This document shows, piece after piece, positions 6,799-13,251 of a stretch of 13,390 nucleotides of DNA; position 1 is the stretch's first letter, and each line of letters opens with the position of its first letter. The stretch is taken from contig CAYVZU010000109.1 of the NCBI GenBank assembly GCA_964455935.1, positions 1-13,390 of the forward strand. The letters are read 5' to 3'. Origin of the DNA: CAYVZU01 sp964455935. GTDB lineage: Bacteria > Fibrobacterota > CAYVZU01. Below the pieces are notes generated by a model. It had not been told where the DNA came from. It saw only the letters and a list, made by a program, of their open reading frames with translations, and made no database searches. Made by a program: the position numbers and the translations under genes.

Positions 6799-7231
6799 CA
6801 CCTCTGGTAGAATCGCATGCGGCAATGGCCGCGGTGTCCGCGCCCACATAAAGCAGGAAGCTCGACCCGACCACCTGTTTGCCCAGCCGCTCAACGCAAA
6901 CACGGGCGTCCGCAAGCGGCCCAGGCCCGGATTCGCGCTTCACAACCCAAGAACCCATAAATTGGTAGGTCGTTTCCGCAGGCGCGAACTGACGGGCGTA
7001 GAAAGCTTTCTCGGTTTCGAGATGGGTAAGGCAAGAGGCGATTAGCAGATTTTCCGCCCGATCGAGGGCAGGCGCCCTTCCTAGCAGGGCAACGGCGGGC
7101 AACAGCGCAATGGAGAGCAAGATCATGGCGACAACGGCCTCGATAAGGGTGAATCCGCTTTTAGAGCGCACGCGCGGTTTCCAGGGAAAGATCCTTCCCG
7201 AAAAGAGCAGGTAACAAAAAGCCTGTTTCAA
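6773..7231 (-). CDS. Type IV pilin-like pseudopilin (PilV/GspI-like)
   Basis: A small pseudopilin with the classic sequence RSKSG|FTLIEAVVAM: cleavage after glycine, phenylalanine +1, glutamate +5 and a hydrophobic helix (about 27-50 of the longer form). The head domain contains three or four cysteines and ends in an acidic tail GDDDDAKPQ. Two starts are possible: TTG at 7231, with GGGAG four bases upstream, gives 152 residues and an unusually long 26-residue leader; GTG at 7171 gives 132 residues and a typical leader of 6 residues, overlapping the upstream gene by 11 bases. I keep the long form as the outer limit but think GTG at 7171 is at least as likely. It is tightly packed between the PilX/GspK-like and PilW/GspJ-like genes, so the three minor pseudopilins are probably made together and form the tip complex. 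Confidence 0.8.
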   Translation of the reverse strand: MKQAFCYLLFSGRIFPWKPRVRSKSGFTLIEAVVAMILLSIALLPAVALLGRAPALDRAENLLIASCLTHLETEKAFYARQFAPAETTYQFMGSWVVKRESGPGPLADARVCVERLGKQVVGSSFLLYVGADTAAIAACDSTRGDDDDAKPQ

Positions 7232-8516
7232 GCTTCTCCCGCAGGATAATTGAATCGAAGAGCCAGTTTACATATAGCGTTGGCCTGCGATATGAGCCAA
7301 ACGACTTGGCCCGAATCATGCCCTCCAGCCTGCCCCTATGTGTGATCAGTGCATTGGCCCAGACAATACCGTTTACGGCTGCCGTGGAATCAATCACAAT
7401 TGCAGCCTGCAGCGGGTTCTTCCCATGGGTGGTTGCGGTACAGTATACAGCTGCAAAACACTTGGATCTTGTGCCCGGCTGGAAGTGGATGACACCCCTG
7501 CCTTGCCCGGCATCCAGGAAGAGGAAAGAGGACCGGCCAAGGCACGAGTTTGCCACCTGTATCGTGTCGCGGCTCAGCAATTGCGATTCGAACCGGCCAC
7601 CCCGCAGCAAAGCACCTCCCTTGGAATAAAACAGGCAATCCTTGAACTCGGCCGAATCCCGCAAATCGAGGTGCGCCCCCACGGTAAAACGAACCTGGTC
7701 ATAAATACCGCCGCCTGATACCCGGAGCTTTCTTTCGACGTAGATGGTCCTATCCTTAATTAGCGTGCCCGGCGGCAATTGAATATCCAGGTCCCCCTCG
7801 ATAAAGAGCACACGGCCGACAGGCAGGTCGCTCTCACGCCGCGCGGCAAGGGAATGATTGACCAGCCGGTCCACATTTTGCGGAAGCCGGATCATGCTGT
7901 CACAAAAATCCATATACGATTGAAGATCCTCGGCGGCAAATTCCAATCTGCTTAAGCTATCCAGGGGAACGCACCGGCCATTCAACGCTTCTTCGCCCGT
8001 GAAGCGCAGGCGGGGATCCGTGGATGCCTTTACATCTGTCCCAGCCATGCACACATTACCCCGGATTATATTCTGGCCGGCAACGATCAGACCGTAAGGC
8101 GCGTCGGTGAGCAAGATGGCATTTGCGAAAACCCCGGCGGGTTGCTGACCAAGCAGAACCGCAACGGTATCGCAAGCATTTACGTACAAGCCATGTGAAA
8201 CGGCCTGTATGTAGCCGCCCCAGCGGTCAATCTTAAGCGAGAACTGCGAACTGGTCCCGGTCTGTTCGCTGTATTGCGCAGGCCGCCAGTCAGGGTCTTT
8301 GGCCAGGTTGGCTTTTGCGCGTTCCAGGCCGGAATACGCGGCCAAGGCGGCCATTGTTTGCTTGTGAAACTTCGCCACGGCTGCATGCTGCATGCCGCTC
8401 TGCTGAAGCGCAGTCCAGCCAAAAATGAAGACAATTGTCGTGACCGAAAGAACGAGATAAAAGGCATACCCGTTCTCATTCAATAGCCGTGCCATGCCAT
8501 TCTTCTTCCGCCGCAT
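7161..8516 (-). CDS. Large GspK/PilX-like minor pseudopilin
   Basis: A 451-residue membrane-anchored protein. The N-terminus LLNENGYAFYLVLSVTTIVF (11-30) matches the PilX/GspK style: a glycine followed by a long hydrophobic helix, but with no glutamate at +5, as in GspK, the tip pseudopilin that need not pack below another subunit. Residues ~40-75 continue as an amphipathic helix. The head is far larger than PilX and somewhat larger than GspK. From about 235 to 410 it has short alternating beta strands (FIEGDLDI, RTIYVERKLRVSGGG, AHLDLRDSAEFKDC, SKGGALLRGG) that suggest a beta-solenoid. Eight cysteines (115, 156, 182, 205, 294, 325, 353, 359) all lie outside the membrane, fitting disulfides in the periplasm. 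ATG at 8516 has no strong binding site; ATG at 8495 is an alternative and would give a shorter leader. Family assignment rests on the N-terminus and gene order. Confidence 0.7.
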   Translation of the reverse strand: MRRKKNGMARLLNENGYAFYLVLSVTTIVFIFGWTALQQSGMQHAAVAKFHKQTMAALAAYSGLERAKANLAKDPDWRPAQYSEQTGTSSQFSLKIDRWGGYIQAVSHGLYVNACDTVAVLLGQQPAGVFANAILLTDAPYGLIVAGQNIIRGNVCMAGTDVKASTDPRLRFTGEEALNGRCVPLDSLSRLEFAAEDLQSYMDFCDSMIRLPQNVDRLVNHSLAARRESDLPVGRVLFIEGDLDIQLPPGTLIKDRTIYVERKLRVSGGGIYDQVRFTVGAHLDLRDSAEFKDCLFYSKGGALLRGGRFESQLLSRDTIQVANSCLGRSSFLFLDAGQGRGVIHFQPGTRSKCFAAVYCTATTHGKNPLQAAIVIDSTAAVNGIVWANALITHRGRLEGMIRAKSFGSYRRPTLYVNWLFDSIILREKLETGFLLPALFGKDLSLETARAL

Positions 8517-8631
8517 AATGCACCATTTCAGGAGGCCCGGAATTGGGACGGGATATCAGGATTGGCAGGATTGTGCTCCAATAACTCCGTGGATCCTGTA
8601 ATCACGTCAAAACCTTATTCCCGCGCTTTGG
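8517..8631. other. Spacer splitting the assembly cluster
   Basis: This 115-base spacer separates the PilP/GspC-like gene from the pseudopilin genes; I see no gene in it. Most of it is the repeat copy B (8537-8603). It is the one long gap inside an otherwise tightly packed cluster and could carry a processing site, an attenuator or a promoter for the pseudopilins, though I cannot pick out a good -35/-10 pair. Confidence 0.6.
8537..8603 (-). repeat. Degenerate dispersed repeat, copy B
   Basis: A 67-base element related to the one upstream of tatD. The plus strand shows CCGGAATTGGGACG (8537-8550), two CAGGATTG copies (8557 and 8566) and the inverse ATCCTGTAATC (8593-8603). Read leftward the order is ACAGGAT, spacer, ATCCTG, CGTCCCAATTCCGG, the same as copy A, and it ends 20 bases before the next start codon (17 in copy A). 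Confidence 0.55.
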
Positions 8632-9096
8632 CTATTTAATGATAATCTTCTGGCCATGGTCAGAGAGGGTCACCTCTTGTCTGCTGATGGCTTCAACGAT
8701 AAGGCCCTCTATTGCCTGACCGGGCGAAACCATCTGCGTTGTCCCGCCGGGCAGTTCGAGAACGGCCATGGGCTTCACCGGATCCCACATGATGCCATTC
8801 AGGCGAATTTGAATTGCCCGCCTGCCGGACTTCTGGGGTTGGGTGGCAGCGATGGAACGCGTGCCGATCCTGGCCGATTGGATCTGGGGCTGGGCCTTTG
8901 CATAAGATACAAGCGGGTCGAAAGGGTCGCGGGATATCTTGCGGAACTCGGAGACCCTCCCAAAGGCGTCCGTCTTCCCTCTTTCCGAACACACCGCGTC
9001 TTCATCCAATCCATAATCCGCAATCCGGAAGAAATTGTATCCCCAGACAACCGCGGCAACAGCAACAAGCCAGAACAAGACTTTATTCGATTTCAC
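8632..9096 (-). CDS. PilP/GspC-like inner-membrane protein
   Basis: A 154-residue bitopic protein: a short cytoplasmic start, one membrane segment (about 6-24), a variable linker containing RDPFDPL (56-62), and a C-terminal beta domain (about 95-154, from IRLNGIMWD to TLSDHGQKIIIK) with the strand and glycine spacing of the PilP / GspC homology region (PMAVLELPGG, then a VSPGQAIEG-type turn). In pilus and type II systems this domain links the inner-membrane platform to the N-terminal domains of the secretin. It starts at GTG (9096), whose bases form a GTGA overlap with the stop of the PilO/GspM-like gene, indicating coupled translation. Single-pass topology is closer to GspC; PilP is usually a lipoprotein, and no lipobox is present here. 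Confidence 0.75.
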   Translation of the reverse strand: MKSNKVLFWLVAVAAVVWGYNFFRIADYGLDEDAVCSERGKTDAFGRVSEFRKISRDPFDPLVSYAKAQPQIQSARIGTRSIAATQPQKSGRRAIQIRLNGIMWDPVKPMAVLELPGGTTQMVSPGQAIEGLIVEAISRQEVTLSDHGQKIIIK

Positions 9097-9638
9097 GGGC
9101 TCGCCTCATTGGGAAAGCAGAACACAAAAGCGGCCTGGACCTTGTTGGGGCCGGATTCAATATCATTTCGGCGGATGACCAGATTCTCGATTTTGGCGTG
9201 CGGATGCTGGCGCAGACACTGGCCAACCCAGGAGCCAACCTGATTGTATGCGCCTTGTGCCTCAGCTTTGATTTGATATTCGATAATACCCGATTTCCCG
9301 TTACTCATCTTGGATTCAATGCCGGTAAGCGCGATTTTATTTTCCATGGCTGTGCGGCGCACGTTTTCCACAATCTCAACTCCCCGCAAGGCAGGATCCA
9401 TGGCGGACAAACGGGCAATTTGCCTGTCCAGAAGGTCCAGATTCCGGCCCAACTCCAAATTGGTTGCCTTCAGTATTGCCGCATCCTGGCTGAAGCGCGC
9501 CCTGGAGCGGAATTCCTGAAAAGCGCCAATCTCCCTTTGAATCCAAGGCGCAAAAATAAAAAAGACCGATCCGGCCAGCACCAAAAGCAGCGCGGTCAAA
9601 GCGGCTGCGAAGCGGTTGCGCCGCAGAAATGTCCTCAT
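9093..9638 (-). CDS. PilO/GspM-like assembly platform protein
   Basis: A 181-residue bitopic protein with a short basic cytoplasmic tail (MRTFLRRNRF), one membrane segment (about 11-31), a coiled-coil-like helix (about 36-78, rich in Arg/Leu/Gln) and a small alpha/beta domain (about 84-178) fitting the ferredoxin-like fold of PilO/GspM. These proteins pair with PilN/GspL in the inner membrane to carry force from the cytoplasmic motor to the pseudopilus. Sequence similarity to well-known members is weak, so the assignment leans on size, topology and its place directly after the GspL-like gene and before the PilP/GspC-like gene. Both borders are 4-base overlaps (ATGA at 9635-9638, GTGA at 9093-9096), typical of subunits made in fixed proportion. 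Confidence 0.75.
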   Translation of the reverse strand: MRTFLRRNRFAAALTALLLVLAGSVFFIFAPWIQREIGAFQEFRSRARFSQDAAILKATNLELGRNLDLLDRQIARLSAMDPALRGVEIVENVRRTAMENKIALTGIESKMSNGKSGIIEYQIKAEAQGAYNQVGSWVGQCLRQHPHAKIENLVIRRNDIESGPNKVQAAFVFCFPNEASP

Positions 9639-11044
9639 CGCAACATAACCTCTGCTTTGAATTTTGTCAGTTCCCTTGCGCCCTTGCCTTGCCGGGTCAT
9701 CTGCGCCACCCGGTCTTTGCCAATGACTTCAATGAAGCGCTGCTCTACACCGGAAACGGATTTGTTCTGCTGTATGCCGTTGAGAAAGGGGGCAATCTGG
9801 GTTGCATCTTCCGTGAAACCGACAATGTCCAGGCGCTTGCCGTTCCGGTCAATGTGATAGCTAAGTTCGCAAAGCCAGACCCGCTCGGGCAAGGCTTGCG
9901 CGACCGCATCCAAATAGGCCGGTACATCGCCGCGTTTTGAAACCGCCGCGAACAATTCACCATACCGCGCTTGCAGGTGGGCCAGGCGTTGACGGTTCGC
10001 GACATAGCTCGCCAGAACAACATCGTCTGCCTTGTATTTTTGGGTATTAACAGCCTTTTCAACGCGAATGCCGGCCTCAAACAAGCCAAGGAGAAGGCAA
10101 CACGCGATTACGCCAAGGGCGCTCTTCTTGAAGCCCGCGACGAACCGGCTCCGGCTTCGCAGCAATCCTGTATAAGCAACCTGGTGGCTCGTCCCAATCT
10201 CCGGGGGCAGGTTGTCGGGGATCTCGGTTTTCGGACCTTCCCCGGCCGCCAGGCACGGCAGAACCGCGTATCCCCTCCTCTGCAAAAGCTCGGTGAACCC
10301 CAGGACGCCGTCACGCGCCACAACGAAGGTTCTGATTGGTTCTTTTTGCTGATGTATCTGCCGATAGAGGCTTGTGCACTTCTCCAGGCACACCAGCCGG
10401 CCTGGGTTGTCGTTGGATTGAGCAAACACCGATTGTTTTAGGTTCTCCGGGATTTCGTAGTATGCCGCCGGCGCACCTTGTACGATAGCCAGCACTCTCG
10501 TAATCCGGTTCTCAACACCCAAGATGGCGTAGTCATCCATGGTAGGCCGGATTTGGGCAAGCAGCGGATAGGCTCCCCCATGGACCGAACGCAGAACACA
10601 TTGGGTTTGGTCCAGCACGGCCGAGATGCCTTGCAGCAACGATTTTCGAAATAGAGAGAGCATATAATGCCGAAATGATTCGGGACCGGCATGGATCGTA
10701 TCCATGACCCAAACCGCCTGTTCCGGTTCGAGCCCCTTGGGCAGCCATTTCTTTACAAGCTGTTCGGCCCAGGCGATAATGTCCGCACCGGCCGGTGCAG
10801 CAGCCGCAAATCGCACCTGGGTTTGGGGGCCACAGAGCACCAGATCGACAACGCAATCCTGCAGGCCATATTTGCGAATTGTGGATTGCAGTCCCTGAGC
10901 CATATCGCCTTCGAACGATGCTTCAATCGAAGGTATCTTGAGTGTTGAGGAGAGCGACCGAATGCGGCCGGGCGTGATTTCGAGCGCAATCGCAGGCAGG
11001 TCCAAAAAACTCGCGAGCAGACTTTGCTTTGCGCCTTTTTCCAC
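9635..11044 (-). CDS. GspL-like protein (PilM-like + PilN-like in one chain)
   Basis: A 469-residue inner-membrane protein. Residues 1-300 are cytoplasmic and read as a degenerate actin-like fold of the PilM / GspL N-terminal type: ALEITPGRIRSL near the start, VVDLVLCGP (65-73), and DYAILGVENRITRVLAI (171-187), similar to the second subdomain. I cannot find a convincing ATP-binding motif. One membrane segment follows (about 308-325), then a helix and a PilN-like periplasmic domain (about 340-445) with ALPERVWLCELSYHIDRNG and LDIVGFTEDATQIAPFLNGI, close to the PilN pattern. The combination is GspL architecture, or equally a PilM-PilN fusion. It starts at GTG (11044), 21 bases after the secretin stop, with a poor binding site, and overlaps the next gene as ATGA. 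It should recruit the assembly ATPase, which is not in the window. Confidence 0.78.
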   Translation of the reverse strand: MEKGAKQSLLASFLDLPAIALEITPGRIRSLSSTLKIPSIEASFEGDMAQGLQSTIRKYGLQDCVVDLVLCGPQTQVRFAAAAPAGADIIAWAEQLVKKWLPKGLEPEQAVWVMDTIHAGPESFRHYMLSLFRKSLLQGISAVLDQTQCVLRSVHGGAYPLLAQIRPTMDDYAILGVENRITRVLAIVQGAPAAYYEIPENLKQSVFAQSNDNPGRLVCLEKCTSLYRQIHQQKEPIRTFVVARDGVLGFTELLQRRGYAVLPCLAAGEGPKTEIPDNLPPEIGTSHQVAYTGLLRSRSRFVAGFKKSALGVIACCLLLGLFEAGIRVEKAVNTQKYKADDVVLASYVANRQRLAHLQARYGELFAAVSKRGDVPAYLDAVAQALPERVWLCELSYHIDRNGKRLDIVGFTEDATQIAPFLNGIQQNKSVSGVEQRFIEVIGKDRVAQMTRQGKGARELTKFKAEVMLR

Positions 11045-11065
11045 TTTTTGCTTTTGGCTCTTACC

Positions 11066-13102
11066 TTATTTTGTCAGCGACTTTGGCATGTCCTTGCCGA
11101 TCACATCTTCGATCTGCACGGACCCTTCGGAGCCAATGTAAATGTGCGGAGTAAGGAAAATCATGAGTTGGCTTTCCTTCTCCTGCACGGAGCGATTGCG
11201 GAAAAGCCAGCCCAGAATGGGAATGCTTCCCAAAATCGGCAGCCGGTCTTCGGTCACACTAGATGTGGTCTCGCGCAGACCGCCAAGAATGATCGTTTCG
11301 CCGTCTTTAAGCCGTACCGTGCTTTCAATGACCCGCTTGTCAATTGTGGGCGGCTGGCCTTTGACGAACCCCCCCTTGGGAATGTTGAATTCCGGTTTAA
11401 TTTCCACGGTCACTTCGCGGTTCGAAGTGACCCAAGGCGTAACGGTCAGCACTACATTGGCGTCGATCTTTTGGAATTCCTGTTTCTGGGAAATAAGCGT
11501 GGGATTGCTGCCGCCCGGAGTGATAATGTCGGTGGTCAGCAAGTAATACTGCGTGGACCCAACACTGATCGATGCTTTGTTACCATTCAGGGTCGCCACT
11601 TGGGGGGTGGAACGGACCTTGGCCACTCCTGCTCTTTCCAACGCGTTGACCTGGGCCATAAAGTCCCTGGGAAGGCTCACGATCTGTTTGATCCGCATCT
11701 GATCGAAGATATCCTGAACTCCGCGTTCGATGCGGGCGCCACCTGCCCTGGCTTGAACAGTGGGAAAGAAGGTCTCGCTGAATTTGGCTGTGTCACCCAG
11801 GATGTTTGTGAAGAATTTGACGCCATAGTCGCGAAGCTTATCGATGGAGAAGTCGATGACAACGGCTTCTATGAGGATCTGCGCCACGGGTTTATCGATC
11901 TGTTTGACGAAGTCGCGGGCCGCGGCAATCACGTTGTAGGGGCCAATGACCATCAGGGCATTCTGCTCTTTGACGACTTTGATGGTCGCCGCGGTGGAGA
12001 TGCTTTTGGGGAGAAGATCGACAACGCCATCCACTTTTAGGTAGTTGACTGGGACCATTTCGCTGGTATTGAGCTCGGCCGATTCTTTCTCGCCAATGAA
12101 ATAAATGCCCTGATTCTTCCAGAAGGTGTATTTTGTGTTTTGAAGCAGGTAGCGTAGAGCTTCGTCAATGGTCAGGTCTTTGCACCGCGAGCTGATCTGG
12201 CCGTCCACCTGGCCGTAGATGAAGATATCGATGCTGGATTGGTTTGAGATTTCTTTGATGATTTCGTTGAGCGACGCGCCGGTTACCTGAAGCGAGACAA
12301 GGCTGTCTTTGACCGAAACGGCCGATCTTTTAAGTCCGGTCGCTCCAAGGCCGGATGACGAGGACACGGGCATTGTCCCGGATCGCAGCGGCGTGGCACC
12401 CGATTGCATGCTTGGCGCGGGCGGCCCGCTCCATCCCGCTTTGGAGACATAATGGATTCCATCCACAACGTCAAGGTCAAACCCATTGCTTTCCATGACG
12501 ATGCGCAACGCCTTTTCCGGCTCAATTCCTCGCAGGTGTGCCGATACAATGCCGCTTGCGGATTTGTCGACGATTACATTTAGTCGCGTGCTGTCCGAGA
12601 AAGCCCGTGCGAATTTGTCAAGCGGAGCCTCGGCCGCATCGATTGTGACCTTGCCGGATTCGAGTTTGATGAGGATGGGTACTTCGATCTTTTCCGGTGG
12701 TTTCACTTCCGGCTTGATCACCTGGAGTACGCCATTCTCTTCGCGGGTGGCGAAACCGTACTTCTGGACAATGAAGGTGATGGCTTCTTTCACCGGCAGG
12801 TTGACCAAGTGAAGGCTTACATCCCCTTTCACCTCGGGTGCAAGCCACAGGTTCACGTCGTAGCGTGTGGCAATACTGCGTAGAACATCCCGGATGTCGG
12901 TGTTTTTAAAATCCAGAACCGGAATTCGCGCGGTGTCAGCAATGGCAACCGCAAGTGCTGACGGAGAGGGCTTTGCCGTGGTGTCCGGCTTGGCCGCAAC
13001 CGGCGCCGCAAGTGTCCGCACGGCGTTCCTTTGCACGGTCTGGGCGAATGCGCCGGAACAGAGCAGAAACGTGGCGGAAATTAGGCAAAATGGGCGGAAC
13101 AT
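11066..13102 (-). CDS. Secretin of type IV pilus / type II secretion class
   Basis: A 678-residue outer-membrane secretin, the ring channel for a pilus or secreted substrates. Signal peptide 1-20 (ending SGAFA), then a low-complexity linker. Three small related modules follow: about 59-130 (VLDFKNTDIRDVLRSIA, as in PilQ), 140-222 and 266-340, each ending in a VLQVIK / IHYVSK / IYFIGEK-like strand. Next is an N1-like KH domain (about 348-405, VNYLKVDGVVDLLP to IDKPVAQILIEAVVID). The secretin core (about 460-655) shows KVRSTPQVATLNGNKASI, VTPWVTSNREVTVEI, the family signature VRLKDGETIILGGL (597-609), LPILGSIPILGWLFRNR (621-637) and LMIFLTPHI. The short tail after TPHI could bind a pilotin, but none is obvious. 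No AMIN domains are seen. It is first in the cluster, unlike canonical pilMNOPQ where it is last. ATG at 13102 has no clear binding site. Confidence 0.93.
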   Translation of the reverse strand: MFRPFCLISATFLLCSGAFAQTVQRNAVRTLAAPVAAKPDTTAKPSPSALAVAIADTARIPVLDFKNTDIRDVLRSIATRYDVNLWLAPEVKGDVSLHLVNLPVKEAITFIVQKYGFATREENGVLQVIKPEVKPPEKIEVPILIKLESGKVTIDAAEAPLDKFARAFSDSTRLNVIVDKSASGIVSAHLRGIEPEKALRIVMESNGFDLDVVDGIHYVSKAGWSGPPAPSMQSGATPLRSGTMPVSSSSGLGATGLKRSAVSVKDSLVSLQVTGASLNEIIKEISNQSSIDIFIYGQVDGQISSRCKDLTIDEALRYLLQNTKYTFWKNQGIYFIGEKESAELNTSEMVPVNYLKVDGVVDLLPKSISTAATIKVVKEQNALMVIGPYNVIAAARDFVKQIDKPVAQILIEAVVIDFSIDKLRDYGVKFFTNILGDTAKFSETFFPTVQARAGGARIERGVQDIFDQMRIKQIVSLPRDFMAQVNALERAGVAKVRSTPQVATLNGNKASISVGSTQYYLLTTDIITPGGSNPTLISQKQEFQKIDANVVLTVTPWVTSNREVTVEIKPEFNIPKGGFVKGQPPTIDKRVIESTVRLKDGETIILGGLRETTSSVTEDRLPILGSIPILGWLFRNRSVQEKESQLMIFLTPHIYIGSEGSVQIEDVIGKDMPKSLTK

Positions 13103-13113
13103 TGCAGAAGAAT

Positions 13114-13141
13114 ATAGTATGTACTCTTATAGCAGTACCAA
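13114..13141 (-). promoter_or_regulatory. Possible promoter of the secretin gene
   Basis: Read leftward, TTGGTA (13136-13141) and TACTAT (13114-13119) stand 16 bases apart, each four of six to the sigma-70 consensus. Transcription would begin about 5 bases before the secretin ATG, giving an almost leaderless mRNA, which would fit the lack of a ribosome binding site. The AT-rich sequence offers other combinations (TATAAG, TATATT), so this is only a candidate. Confidence 0.22.
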
Positions 13142-13203
13142 GGAAAATATCGGTTTCCGGCCTTGTTCGCGGCTGGATATATGCCCAGTGCCCTTGATCC
13201 TTG

Positions 13204-13233
13204 ACGATTATGCTGCCATTCGGTAGTAATCGT
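13204..13233. repeat. Inverted repeat upstream of secretin
   Basis: ACGATTA (13204-13210) pairs exactly with TAATCGT (13227-13233). Inside, CTGCC (13213-13217) pairs with GGTAG (13222-13226) with one G-T wobble when read rightward, leaving a four-base loop ATTC and a two-base bulge. The stem of 12 pairs is better on the plus strand, which would suit the 3' end or leader of a rightward transcript, or a dyad operator. No T run follows in either direction. Confidence 0.5.
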
Positions 13234-13235
13234 GA

Positions 13236-13251
13236 TATTGGCCGGCCAATA
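13236..13251. repeat. 16-base perfect palindrome
   Basis: TATTGGCCGGCCAATA is a perfect palindrome with no loop, three bases to the right of the inverted repeat ending at 13233 and about 135 bases upstream of the secretin start. A loopless palindrome is a better candidate for a dimeric regulator's binding site than for an RNA hairpin. No known operator consensus is recognised. Confidence 0.45.

Noticed and set aside
6799..6915. Longer start of the PilW-like pseudopilin
   Set aside because: It would give a leader of more than 50 residues before the cleavage glycine and overlaps the coding part of the upstream pseudopilin.
8814..9857. Plus-strand open frame of 347 codons across three minus-strand genes
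   Set aside because: It lies antisense to the PilP-, PilO- and GspL-like genes, whose frames have clear domains and overlapping starts and stops. The translated product has no recognisable family and odd composition.
11024..12040. Plus-strand open frame of 338 codons opposite the secretin core
   Set aside because: It mirrors the conserved secretin domain, which is under strong protein constraint. The open antisense frame is a codon-use by-product.
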